This document shows, in pieces, positions 34,531-43,951 of a DNA stretch of 64,000 nucleotides. Each line of letters starts with the position of its first letter. Within the stretch, counting starts at the first letter, position 1. Origin of the DNA: Spirosoma fluviale (GTDB taxonomy: Bacteria > Bacteroidota > Bacteroidia > Cytophagales > Spirosomataceae); assembly GCF_900230225.1 (NCBI RefSeq), contig NZ_OCNH01000002.1:683844-747843 (forward strand), given 5' to 3'. The notes under the pieces were generated by a model that worked only from the letters and a program-made list of their open reading frames with translations, did not search any database and was not told where the DNA came from. A program made the position numbers and the translations under genes.

Positions 34531-35870
34531 CCACCGTAGCAACCCAAAAAATGGACTTTGTCGCGTTTAACGACTTAGTTAACTGGAGTGTTCGGTATCT
34601 GCAAGAAAACCGCTCCTACTATAAAAACACGTTCTCGCTGGTTCGCATTGGTGATTTTCTGAAGCGTAATCGAAATATCATCGAGATTCAGGATGACGTA
34701 CTTTATACCCGCGTAACCATTCGTTTATATACCAAAGGCGTACTCAAACGCGATGAGGAATGGGGCCGTAGCATTGGCACTAAGCGTCAGTTTGTGGTCT
34801 CGCCGGGGCAATTCATTATGTCCAAAATCGACGCCCGCAATGGTGCGTTTGGCTTGGTGCCGCCCGAACTCGACGGCGCTGTAACGACGGCTGACTTTCT
34901 GAGCTACAACGTCGACACGGAGCGGATTAACCCGGAATTCCTAACGCTGGTTTCGTCTACAAAGGAGTTTCTGAAAATCTGCCAAAACAGCAGCAGTGGT
35001 ACCACAGGTCGTCAGCGCGTGGACGAAACGCAGTTTTTGAATATTAAAATTCCGCTGCCCTCCCCGGCAGAGCAGGCCCGTATTGTAGATGCTTATAACG
35101 CTCGAATTGATGAAGCCCAGCAATTGGCTAAACAGGCTGAGGAATTGGAAAAGGGTATTGAAGACTATTTTGTTGAGAAACTTGGCATAGAGGGGCATGA
35201 TATTATACAAAGTACTGGCCCTAGATTCTATACAATTTCATTAAAATCTCTAACTAGATGGGATGTTTGGAGCGGAAGGCAATTAGGTAGTAGTTCACTA
35301 TATGATAATTTGACATTGCTGGATATCATTAAATCCAAACCGATGTACGGAGCAAATGTTAGTGGTATTGATAAAATATCAGATACAAGATATATACGTA
35401 TTACTGATATAAGAGAGGATGGAGAGCTAAATGATCAGATAGTTTCGCCCGCTGAAGTTGACGAGAGATTTTTGTTAACCGAAGGAGATTTCTTAATTGC
35501 ACGTTCTGGAAATACTGTTGGTAAAACTTACTTGTATAAGGAGTCACATGGACGAGCAATTTTTGCAGGATATTTAGTGAAATATATAATAGACAAAAGT
35601 AAAGCTTTACCAGAATACGTTCTATATTTTACTAAATCTTTCATTTTTAAAAGTTGGATAGATTCTAATCAAAAAGTATCTGGTCAGCCTAATATTAATG
35701 GACAGGAATTCTTAACTGCTCCCATAATTCTACCTCCTATTGAGGTGCAAAGAGAAATTGTTCTATACATGTCTAAGATTAGAACGCGCATCATCAATAT
35801 TCAAGCCGACTTTTTATTCCACCGTCAGCAAGCAATCGAAGAATTTGAATCTGAACTATTTGCCTTATGA
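34527..35870 (+). CDS. hsdS: Type I restriction specificity subunit HsdS
   Basis: 447 residues with two target-recognition domains and conserved helical spacers: the first spacer near 180-220 (IPLPSPAEQARIVDAYNARIDEAQQLAKQAEELEKG), the second at the C-terminus (PPIEVQREIVLYMSKIRTRIINIQ). It directs the methylase to a bipartite site. From ~35190, i.e. the start of the second recognition domain, the DNA becomes clearly AT-richer, and this continues through the next two genes. Overlaps its neighbours by 4 bp on both sides. Confidence 0.92.
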   Translation: MTTVATQKMDFVAFNDLVNWSVRYLQENRSYYKNTFSLVRIGDFLKRNRNIIEIQDDVLYTRVTIRLYTKGVLKRDEEWGRSIGTKRQFVVSPGQFIMSKIDARNGAFGLVPPELDGAVTTADFLSYNVDTERINPEFLTLVSSTKEFLKICQNSSSGTTGRQRVDETQFLNIKIPLPSPAEQARIVDAYNARIDEAQQLAKQAEELEKGIEDYFVEKLGIEGHDIIQSTGPRFYTISLKSLTRWDVWSGRQLGSSSLYDNLTLLDIIKSKPMYGANVSGIDKISDTRYIRITDIREDGELNDQIVSPAEVDERFLLTEGDFLIARSGNTVGKTYLYKESHGRAIFAGYLVKYIIDKSKALPEYVLYFTKSFIFKSWIDSNQKVSGQPNINGQEFLTAPIILPPIEVQREIVLYMSKIRTRIINIQADFLFHRQQAIEEFESELFAL

Positions 35871-37432
35871 GATTGCAAGAGCTTTACATAAAAGATTATA
35901 AAGTCTTGCAGGACTTTACGCTACGATTCGATCAAGAGTCGGCGGTTTCTGTATTGATTGGGGAGAATGGTTCGGGGAAGACAACGGTTATTGAGTGCTT
36001 GACGCTGATCTTCTCGGGCTTACTTAAGCCAAATACTGTCAGTGATTTATACAAAGCCAAATTTCCATTTAGCTTCCGTCTACGTTATAACATGTCAACT
36101 GGGCCACAAGTAGGCTTCTCTTATGAACATGAAATTAGATCTGCTGAGCCTTATGTTTATGAAGGTAGTTTAGAGATTCAGTTTGAGTACGAAGAAAGCT
36201 TAAATGTATGGGTAAGAGTAGATGGAAGCGACATTTATGATACGCCTGAATTATTGAGCCATTTTTTACAGGGTGAAGGTTTTAATGCTCGGCAAGTGCG
36301 TTATCTACTTCCATCTAATATAGTGCTATATTATTCAGGTATTTCAACGATACTTGAGCAATTTTTTGATCAGTATCAACAGAGTATGATTACTGATACA
36401 GTTAAAAAGAATAAGAGAACTAAGAATTCTGGTTATAATTTGTCTAAGGTTAACCCTGATCTGTTTTATTTTAAACCTGAAAATTTTCCGGCTTTGTTGA
36501 TTGGCCTACTCAGCTTTCGGAATGAGAAAGTAGCAAGACAACTAGAACGTGAATTTGATATTTATAAAGCCGATCCTTTTGATCGTATCGTTATAAAATT
36601 ACACAAACCTTATTGGGCAAAACCCAAAATTAATTCTGATCAATTTTGGGGTGCTGAAGGTGAATTAGCTACTTTTCTGGGTGTTTTGCGTGACAGAATC
36701 TACAAATCTGATTTCATGTTCAATGACGATAGTGTTACGTTCACTATCCGTACTCCCTCTCAACTTGCAGATGTGTGGGGCTTTTATGGTACGGAAAAAA
36801 GCTTATTTGAGTATTTAGTTACGTTGCAAGCTAATGACCTCATTGATTATATAGATGTTGATTTGCGCAAAAATATTCAGTTAGTAGTTCCTTATCAGCG
36901 CTTGAGCGAAGGAGAGAAACAGTTTTTGATAATCATGGCTTTGCGTGAATTATTTGCTGCAGAAGATAGTTTATTTTTGCTTGATGAGCCTGATACCTAT
37001 CTGCATCCAGAGTGGAAACGCAAATTCATCGCTAATTTCCAACCTGAAGAACCGTATACAGAAAGCTTCCTGGCTTATTACTTAATTACAACGCATTCTC
37101 CAGGCTTAGTATCTGGTATGCAAAAGAATCAATTGCATATTTTGAAAAAGGAGAATGGGCATAGTGTTTCTAAACTATTTTCTTTTAACCCATATGGCCA
37201 GCCTGAAGATCAAATCCTTTTCGATTTTTTTGGCATAACAGGATTGCGTTACAAACCAGTTGAAGAAAAATTGAATGAGCTACGATTACTTGTCAACGAT
37301 GGGGATTATGAGTCTGACAAGTTTGAAAACTTATTTCAACAACTTGAAAATGAATTAAGTAAAAGTGATGAAGGTATAATTCGTTTAAAACTTGAAATTG
37401 CTCGCCGTAAACGTGCTGCTCAGTCCAAATGA
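35867..37432 (+). CDS. ptuA: AAA/ABC-type ATPase, Septu PtuA-like
   Basis: 521 residues. Walker A GENGSGKT at 32-39, signature RLSEGEKQFL near 345, Walker B LFLLDEPDTYLHPEW near 370 and the H-loop TTHSPGLVS near 408. This is the ATPase class that pairs with HNH nucleases in Septu and in retron Ec78 modules. The next gene is such an HNH protein, overlapping by 4 bp. AT-rich compared with the genes before it. It could also be described as an OLD-like ATPase without Toprim; the HNH partner favours Septu. Confidence 0.8.
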   Translation: MRLQELYIKDYKVLQDFTLRFDQESAVSVLIGENGSGKTTVIECLTLIFSGLLKPNTVSDLYKAKFPFSFRLRYNMSTGPQVGFSYEHEIRSAEPYVYEGSLEIQFEYEESLNVWVRVDGSDIYDTPELLSHFLQGEGFNARQVRYLLPSNIVLYYSGISTILEQFFDQYQQSMITDTVKKNKRTKNSGYNLSKVNPDLFYFKPENFPALLIGLLSFRNEKVARQLEREFDIYKADPFDRIVIKLHKPYWAKPKINSDQFWGAEGELATFLGVLRDRIYKSDFMFNDDSVTFTIRTPSQLADVWGFYGTEKSLFEYLVTLQANDLIDYIDVDLRKNIQLVVPYQRLSEGEKQFLIIMALRELFAAEDSLFLLDEPDTYLHPEWKRKFIANFQPEEPYTESFLAYYLITTHSPGLVSGMQKNQLHILKKENGHSVSKLFSFNPYGQPEDQILFDFFGITGLRYKPVEEKLNELRLLVNDGDYESDKFENLFQQLENELSKSDEGIIRLKLEIARRKRAAQSK

Positions 37433-38058
37433 GAAAATTGAATAAGGGTGAGCCTTTAGCTGAATTCGATCGGTATATAAAGCATCATGATCCACAAACT
37501 TGGAAAGAGTTTAGTGAGGGTTGTGGTGAGCTAAAACAAGAGATGAGACTTCAAATGCTTGATGAAGAGCAGGATTACTTGTGCGGCTATACTGAAATAT
37601 TAATCGATGATTTAAAAGAGTGCCATATTGATCACTTCCGAAAAAGAGACCATTTCCCTACACCTAAGCAACTTTTTAATTGGGATAATTTTGTCGTAGC
37701 TGTAGAAAATGAAGATTTTGGTGCTAAGCATAAAGATGGGCAAAATGGTATAAAAGATTACGAATACGCTCTAATTTTGAATCCAGTATCCGATTATGCT
37801 GAGACTTACTTCGAATACTCTTTACTAGGTGATATTCTACCAGCGCATAATTTATCCGTAGATAAAAAGGCTATAGCTGAAAAAACTATCGAAATATTCA
37901 ATCTTAAACACCCTTCTCTTGTGCGGAGGAGATTGGATCGAATTATTACGATAGAAGCATTAAAAAATGACCCAAGTAATACAGTTGGCGAAATTAGAGC
38001 CCAGCTTGAAGGATGTGGTTTTAAGAGCTTGATTGAGCAGTATACTCAACAGGAATAA
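37429..38058 (+). CDS. ptuB: HNH endonuclease, Septu PtuB-like (TIGR02646 type)
   Basis: 209 residues. The N-terminus MRKLNKGEPLAEFDRY and the core ECHIDHFRKRDHFP...LFNWDNFVVAV match the HNH family used by Septu/retron effectors, with catalytic His66 and His69 and the following FxWDN. The zinc-binding CxYC is CGYT here (Cys52 kept, second Cys lost), and the later Cys is replaced in the GAKHKDG loop, so the structural zinc is probably absent. Expected to cut DNA or tRNA-like targets once released by the ATPase. Last gene of the plus-strand run; convergent with pPIWI-RE 11 bp away. Confidence 0.75.
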   Translation: MRKLNKGEPLAEFDRYIKHHDPQTWKEFSEGCGELKQEMRLQMLDEEQDYLCGYTEILIDDLKECHIDHFRKRDHFPTPKQLFNWDNFVVAVENEDFGAKHKDGQNGIKDYEYALILNPVSDYAETYFEYSLLGDILPAHNLSVDKKAIAEKTIEIFNLKHPSLVRRRLDRIITIEALKNDPSNTVGEIRAQLEGCGFKSLIEQYTQQE

Positions 38059-38069
38059 GTTTAAAAGGC

Positions 38070-40646
38070 CTATTCCGTAACATATTCCTCCAACAATGAC
38101 GCCAGTTGCAACGGCAAGGGGAGCATAGTTGTATCGTTAAACTGTAACGACAGCGACCGTAGCTCATGCGTAATGGCCGCCCAATGTGCAGGATTATCTT
38201 CAGGCTGTATAGCCGCTACCGTAATTTCGCAAACCCGGTGGTTCCAGACGTATTTAGTTGGGTTCGGTGGTTGAATTTTACCCGTGCTGTCCGTCCATGA
38301 ATTAAGCTTAGAGGCATTTTTGACGGCTTTGGTTGCGGTGCCGGGTTTTTGGCCTACGCTGGCAAACACCCGGTCTGTCATGGCGAATACACCACTACTT
38401 AACCCCACTACATCTTCGTTTATGGCAAACACCTGAGGGGCTTCGTTGGCACCTTCTTCCCGGATGCGCACTAATCGTAAACCCGGATTCAGGCTGCCTA
38501 ACTGCCCGCTTTCTCCTCCCATACGGGTATCGACTGTATCCAGCGTCAGCTTACTGTTGGCAATACTTTTCCAGATACCTCGTAGCTTCTGGGCGTGTGT
38601 AATGAGTAATGCGTTAGCGGGCAGCTTTGCGAGAAAGTCCCGTATATGGTTCATTTGAGTCGGGTGCTCCATAACGCAAGCATCCATACAGGCTAATTCA
38701 CGTTGAGCCCGTGCATAAGAAACCCATTTGTTAGTCGAATTCGGCAGTTTAACACTAATCTTACCGGTGTCGGGGTGAATGTGCAGGAGAAGTGGGAACT
38801 CAGCTAGTCGCCCCAAAAACCGGCTATTCTGTCGCACAATCCACAGGCCGAATATGTGTAACGGTGTAGGTAACGAGTGGCCTTTTATTGCGAAGGCTGG
38901 TTTGCAGGAAAGAACACCTAACTGGCGCAAGAGGTCCAAAACGGCGCGTTGTGCCCGGTGCTCAAGCGTGTCTTCCAGTTTGGCTTCAGCACTGATAAAT
39001 TGAGTTAAGTAGCCTACGCGTGCCATTCCCTGTCGTAACGCTTCTTTCGGGTCTTTATTTGTGTCGAAGTTATTCGCTAGCTCCATCAGTACTCCTACTG
39101 CTGGCTGATCATCGGAGAGGGTAGGTAAATGCTGACGTATTTCTTCCAGACGGGTAGCTTTGGCGGCAAAATAAGCATGGCGTTGCCGTAGGGTACTCTT
39201 GCTTGTCTCCTTGTTATCCAGCTCACTGGCTATTGCGCCGATTTGTTCAATATGAAGGCGTAAGGTACACTTGCCGATTTTGTATGTTTCCGTTTGGGGC
39301 TCGTACGAAAAGCCTAAACAGCTTTCTAAAGTGCGGATCAAGGCATTTCTTGTTGACTCTTTTTGGTATATAATGCGCAAGGACAGCGTTTGTTGGCCTA
39401 CCGCATCCTCAATACGGGCCTGCCGTTGTGGTAATGTAGCTTCAGAAAATAAGGCTTTGACAGGTACGAACGGATTTTTCTGATTTAGCTTAGGCTGAGT
39501 ATTGATGCGAGGGTAAGCACCAAGGGGTGTCCAGTTTGCTGACAGCCGTTGTTTGAGCGTGTCAATGATGGCCGTCTTATCAGTCGCTGATAGACCTACA
39601 CTAATTGGATGCGCTGCACTAATACTGGTACTATGAATAAGTAATGCCTCCGTATGCTGAAACGAATAAGTAGGTAACTGATTTAAAAGCTCCTGAGCAG
39701 GGGGTAGCGGGTTCGATAAATTCAATTTGTTTATAATAGCCTCCAAGGTGTCATCCCATTGTAGTTCATATTCTTTCTTGCCATCCTTGTCTACCTTGCC
39801 ATTCGCTCTGCTACGTACACGAGCGATTTGGACGCTATTTTCATATACCAGTCCCGGAAGCCAGGAAAGTGGTGTGTGGATGAAGGCTGACTTAATATCT
39901 CCTTTAAACGAAATATTCTGGCTAATATACCGACGAACGCCTACGTGAACATATATCAGCGGGTTGGTCTGAAACGCCACCGTCTGTAAGGTAATCCGTA
40001 GGGATATTGAATAATAATACGTCTGTTTTTTCTTGCCGTACACATACGCCATTGGTGGCCAGGAGACTAATTCGGCACCCGATGTGCCAATACCCATAGG
40101 GCAACGCTTAAATACCATCTTCCGGCCACCAATTACTAGTGGTTGCGTTGTAAGGTCGGCAGCTAGTTGATAAGGTAGTAAATTATAATACTCACCAGCG
40201 GGTTTGGCCGTACCATTCTCCTCCTGTTGCCACCCGCCCGAAAGGGTTCGATACACCCAGCGGAGTTCATTACTTTGAAAGCTGTCAAGCACAGTTTGTA
40301 AAGCATCCTGCTCCACATCGACTAAACAAGTGATTGCCCATGCTTTCACCATAACCAGCAGATAGTCTGTCTTTATAGGTGCGATGCTATACAGCCACAC
40401 CTTGTCGGTAAAGGTGGGGTTTTTGACATATACCAGATCAGGGATCAACGCCAGTACACTTTCGTTTAGCGATTTAACCGGCAATGAAACATACGCCTGA
40501 TTTTTGTTTTTGCGGGTTTCTTTCCAGCACTCCGTTAATTCCTTGTACCACCTTTCCGGAAAAGACAGTGTGTGATAGGATAGAGCTGGTACGGAATCGA
40601 AATTAATGGGCTGAAAGGCCAGCGGCTGCAGGTTTTGGTATTTCAT
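38070..40646 (-). CDS. pPIWI-RE family protein (DUF3962/DUF3893-type)
   Basis: 858 residues. An N-terminal DUF3962-type region (about 1-330) is followed by a middle part and a C-terminal RNase H/PIWI-like module (about 560-858) ending in KYVWNHRVCEIT and LSLQFNDTTMLPLPLQLASLLEEYV, the usual close of pPIWI-RE. LRLVRIREEG lies near the family's name-giving Arg/Glu. The family has a PIWI fold without PAZ and is thought to bind RNA-guided or R-loop targets. Third gene of the REase-helicase-pPIWI-RE operon; its ATG lies 44 bp inside the helicase gene. Whether its PIWI site is active cannot be decided by eye. Confidence 0.85.
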   Translation of the reverse strand: MKYQNLQPLAFQPINFDSVPALSYHTLSFPERWYKELTECWKETRKNKNQAYVSLPVKSLNESVLALIPDLVYVKNPTFTDKVWLYSIAPIKTDYLLVMVKAWAITCLVDVEQDALQTVLDSFQSNELRWVYRTLSGGWQQEENGTAKPAGEYYNLLPYQLAADLTTQPLVIGGRKMVFKRCPMGIGTSGAELVSWPPMAYVYGKKKQTYYYSISLRITLQTVAFQTNPLIYVHVGVRRYISQNISFKGDIKSAFIHTPLSWLPGLVYENSVQIARVRSRANGKVDKDGKKEYELQWDDTLEAIINKLNLSNPLPPAQELLNQLPTYSFQHTEALLIHSTSISAAHPISVGLSATDKTAIIDTLKQRLSANWTPLGAYPRINTQPKLNQKNPFVPVKALFSEATLPQRQARIEDAVGQQTLSLRIIYQKESTRNALIRTLESCLGFSYEPQTETYKIGKCTLRLHIEQIGAIASELDNKETSKSTLRQRHAYFAAKATRLEEIRQHLPTLSDDQPAVGVLMELANNFDTNKDPKEALRQGMARVGYLTQFISAEAKLEDTLEHRAQRAVLDLLRQLGVLSCKPAFAIKGHSLPTPLHIFGLWIVRQNSRFLGRLAEFPLLLHIHPDTGKISVKLPNSTNKWVSYARAQRELACMDACVMEHPTQMNHIRDFLAKLPANALLITHAQKLRGIWKSIANSKLTLDTVDTRMGGESGQLGSLNPGLRLVRIREEGANEAPQVFAINEDVVGLSSGVFAMTDRVFASVGQKPGTATKAVKNASKLNSWTDSTGKIQPPNPTKYVWNHRVCEITVAAIQPEDNPAHWAAITHELRSLSLQFNDTTMLPLPLQLASLLEEYVTE

Positions 40647-43600
40647 GGTGTAGATCAGTAATGTTCAATAGTGCATGGAAAAATGGTTGATATAATGCCT
40701 GGGCTACGGCGCGGTCGCGGGCTGATACAGATGAGGTTTCGTCGAAATAAGGACGAAGTAATTCACGCATGCCAACCAGCAAACTCGAACGCACTGTATC
40801 AGGTTGGCCAAGGGGTGTATTAGGAGCAAAGGCGGCATCACAGAAATAAACCTGGGCTGATACACCACCTCGGATAAGCCTGCCTATAACTTGCCAGATG
40901 CTGACCAATTGGTCCCAGTAAAGCGCATTTCGTTCAGTCTCGGGCATAGTAGGGAATTGTACGCGCATCCGTATGTAGCGATTCCAATTTCGTATAGCTT
41001 TTTTTCTGAAGATGCGGTTCATTTCGCCAGCTTCGGGGAGCTGACCGTTATGCTGGCGTTCAAACCAGTAGCTATTGGTATGATGATTTAAGGCCCAATG
41101 GTTTAACATTTTTACGGCCATACCAATATCGCCAGGATGTGGATGTGGTCGTACCAGGAAATAAGCAGCTCCCAATGCCGCCTGGTTTAAGTCATTTAAA
41201 ATATTGTGTCCTCGTTCAATGGCAAGCAGGGGAGCGATTAAAATAAATGCCCCGCTTTGAGCAAACTGCTGCACTTTACTACGGAGCAAAATTTCTTGTT
41301 GGCTACTCAGTCCGTCATTAAAAGATTGACCATCAGGGGCAAGAGCTACAACCCGGCCTTTCCAGTTGCTACGCACTTCAATTAATTTATCCCTGACAAT
41401 CTGTGCTTCGTAATAGCTGCCCACGATCAATAAGGCGCGTCGGCGTTTCTCATCAATGGTTAACAGATGTGATTCCAGAAGACTTGTTTCACCGATCTCG
41501 TCGCGTTCAGCCAGGCGTTGCACAAGTTCCTCTAAAGCATGTTTCCGGTCGTTCATATCTGAGCGCCCTGATACACGAATCGGTTCATTTTTATCATTTC
41601 GTAAGGGATAGTAGTAAAACTGGCTTTCGGTAACGCCTGATAATTCTTTTTCAGGAGAGCGCAAAAGTGAATCAACCGGAATCTGGAGGTGATAACTGGG
41701 GCTAGTGCCTGCCCAACTGGTACCAGAAAGCAGTAATACATTTGGGCCTGAAGCTTGCCCTTCTGGTACATCACTGTCTGCCTGATATAGACGGTGTAAG
41801 TTGAGTAACGCATACCGACCTGTGCCCATATTTTTGAAAAAGGTCAGTTGACCAGGCTTGTCTGCAAGTGATTCATACCGGAAGGCTAATACGTTACCTG
41901 CTGCCGATATGGGAATGAGTGATAAGTATTCTTTAGGTGGTTCGTTGAACAAATTACTACCCCAATCAGCTAAATCGAATGTAGCCTCAGCTTGCTTCCA
42001 ATGCCGAATTATATAGCTTAAGCGGTTTTCCAGTACAGAAAGCAGTAATACAAATTCGAGTTTTAAGGCTGTATCTTTTAATGCTTCTGGTGCTAATTCA
42101 GCCGTGAACGTTGGCTCATTGACTAACCAGACCATAATTTCACGGTGTAAGCGCGACCGATTTTGATCTTGCGCAATAACTTTCTGCGCAAACGTTGCAA
42201 GGGCACTGTCCGTGTTTTCACCCAGCGGGTCGTGATTTTTGACAAACTTGTCGAATACCTCAGGAAGCTCACTTTTACCACTTACATCTGATACAGGTCG
42301 CTCCGCAAGTAATGTATCCGCTAATTGGTCAAATAATAGCCAACCTGTGAAGTATTGCTGCTTGTGCACCCACTCTTTGATAGGTTTTCCTTCGGAACTT
42401 ATCAGAAGATCATAAAGGCGTTCGCACGCATCATGGGCCGCTACGATCATACGCCTGAACGTAGATATTGTGGCATCGGACCGAATTCCACGGCCACTAC
42501 GTTCCTGAACAGATCGAATATGATTGTTGAGTGAGTCAAGCCATCCTCGGCGCAGAGTGTCATCAACTAATACCTGTCCGGGGCTGAACGCAAGATCAAA
42601 TTGCACTTGCACCCGATCTGCTTCGTCGATGATGATCAGGTCACTGGTTTTGCAGATCAATTCGGCTAACTGCGTTTTACTGGCTGTAAGTTGCTGATCA
42701 GCGCGTGTGTATAATAAGCTGGCAGGCGTACCGACCCAGATTTTGGCATCGACTAAATCCCGTTGAGCATTGTGGTAAGAACATTTGGCATAAAGCGGGC
42801 AAGCATGCGTTGTTGATTGACCCGGTAAGCGAAGAGACAGGCAAGGACGTTTATAATCATCTTCACGTAAAATAGGCTCTTCTTTCATCAATACGGGAAT
42901 CATACAGGCTGTACTTAACCAACTGAATCCTCGGTGAATGTCAGCAGCGTCTGTTGAAAAAGGACTACGCTCTGCTGTTGCAGTATGTAGACGTGTTAAG
43001 TGCTGATCGCGGTTAGATTTTCCCAATAAGGGAGCTGCTGGTAAACCTAAGCGGGATAAATAATTGCATTGATTTAGAACATCGCTTACATCGCCCACAA
43101 GTAGCGTCACACGTAACCCCTTTTTCGCGGCCCAAACCGCTAAGGCCATCATTAGCGTTGATTTTCGCGAGCTTAACATACCTACCACATTGGTGGTGCC
43201 ATTGATCGTGAGACGATCTGACGGTAGAAAAGACTGGCTACGTTCATCGTAATTTTCTAGCTGAATTTTTTCTATACGATCAGCCCAATTTTGTGATGGT
43301 AAGTTATTGAGTCGATCACCATCATCCATCCAGCGACCAATCTCAATTAATTCATCTTTAGTAGGTTGTATTGTTTGGATACTGCGGTTCGCGGAGGGTA
43401 TTGAGTGAGACTTCGGTTTTTCGACAACTAGGTTGGACGGAAATACAACCTGCCCAATCAGATTATTAATGTCTACGTTATATTCTCTATCTATTTCGGC
43501 CCAGTTTACAGATTGTTTACGCCCTGGAATAGGTTGAGCCAACGTTTGTCGGAATGTATGCAGTCGATTAGGTAATATGCTAACCGACTTTGCTGCATAC

Positions 43601-43950
43601 GAGGTGTAATTGTCATCGACAGTATAAACGCGAAGTAATTCAGGTACCTTAATGTATTTTTCAAGTAGATCCTGCCATAAGGTACGGTGTCGTAATTGAC
43701 CGATCAACAAGCGGGCACGGGATAAAAATCGTTCCTGGTCTCCTGTCCAATACTGTCGTTCTAGGTAGGGGAATTCGAACCCGCTCAACATTCCTGGTAA
43801 TGTAAGGGCAGGCGAGGTTGGGAGTAATTCACGGAGTAAAAATAGACCTAGCTCAACATCCAGCAACCTGTTGGCCGATAAATCAGTCAAGCCGTCATGT
43901 CGGCTAAGTTCTTTTGTTAACTCTGCCTGCCAATAGGTAATATCTTTCAT
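40603..43950 (-). CDS. DinG-type helicase of the pPIWI-RE system, with N-terminal domain Z
   Basis: 1115 residues from the ATG at 43950, two bases after the REase stop codon begins; an ATG at 44010 would add 20 residues. Counted from 44010: an N-terminal domain at ~25-160 (WQAELTKELS, NRLLDVELGLFLL, SRARLLI, PNRLHTFRQTLA), also found as two separate proteins at 47363 and 49842; a P-loop-like GMLSSRKST near 277 where the usual Gly before Lys is Arg; four Cys near 389-410 (PCLSL, ACPLYAKC) as in FeS-containing DinG/XPD helicases; a DEAD box IIIDEADRVQ near 460; and motif VI QVIGRLIRGG near 1043. Middle gene of the three-gene island. Confidence 0.88.
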   Translation of the reverse strand: MKDITYWQAELTKELSRHDGLTDLSANRLLDVELGLFLLRELLPTSPALTLPGMLSGFEFPYLERQYWTGDQERFLSRARLLIGQLRHRTLWQDLLEKYIKVPELLRVYTVDDNYTSYAAKSVSILPNRLHTFRQTLAQPIPGRKQSVNWAEIDREYNVDINNLIGQVVFPSNLVVEKPKSHSIPSANRSIQTIQPTKDELIEIGRWMDDGDRLNNLPSQNWADRIEKIQLENYDERSQSFLPSDRLTINGTTNVVGMLSSRKSTLMMALAVWAAKKGLRVTLLVGDVSDVLNQCNYLSRLGLPAAPLLGKSNRDQHLTRLHTATAERSPFSTDAADIHRGFSWLSTACMIPVLMKEEPILREDDYKRPCLSLRLPGQSTTHACPLYAKCSYHNAQRDLVDAKIWVGTPASLLYTRADQQLTASKTQLAELICKTSDLIIIDEADRVQVQFDLAFSPGQVLVDDTLRRGWLDSLNNHIRSVQERSGRGIRSDATISTFRRMIVAAHDACERLYDLLISSEGKPIKEWVHKQQYFTGWLLFDQLADTLLAERPVSDVSGKSELPEVFDKFVKNHDPLGENTDSALATFAQKVIAQDQNRSRLHREIMVWLVNEPTFTAELAPEALKDTALKLEFVLLLSVLENRLSYIIRHWKQAEATFDLADWGSNLFNEPPKEYLSLIPISAAGNVLAFRYESLADKPGQLTFFKNMGTGRYALLNLHRLYQADSDVPEGQASGPNVLLLSGTSWAGTSPSYHLQIPVDSLLRSPEKELSGVTESQFYYYPLRNDKNEPIRVSGRSDMNDRKHALEELVQRLAERDEIGETSLLESHLLTIDEKRRRALLIVGSYYEAQIVRDKLIEVRSNWKGRVVALAPDGQSFNDGLSSQQEILLRSKVQQFAQSGAFILIAPLLAIERGHNILNDLNQAALGAAYFLVRPHPHPGDIGMAVKMLNHWALNHHTNSYWFERQHNGQLPEAGEMNRIFRKKAIRNWNRYIRMRVQFPTMPETERNALYWDQLVSIWQVIGRLIRGGVSAQVYFCDAAFAPNTPLGQPDTVRSSLLVGMRELLRPYFDETSSVSARDRAVAQALYQPFFHALLNITDLHHEIPKPAAAGLSAH

Positions 43951-43951
43951 G

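Noticed and set aside
35867..38058. Retron Ec78-like module
   Set aside because: ATPase and HNH fit, but no reverse transcriptase or msr-msd region was found nearby.
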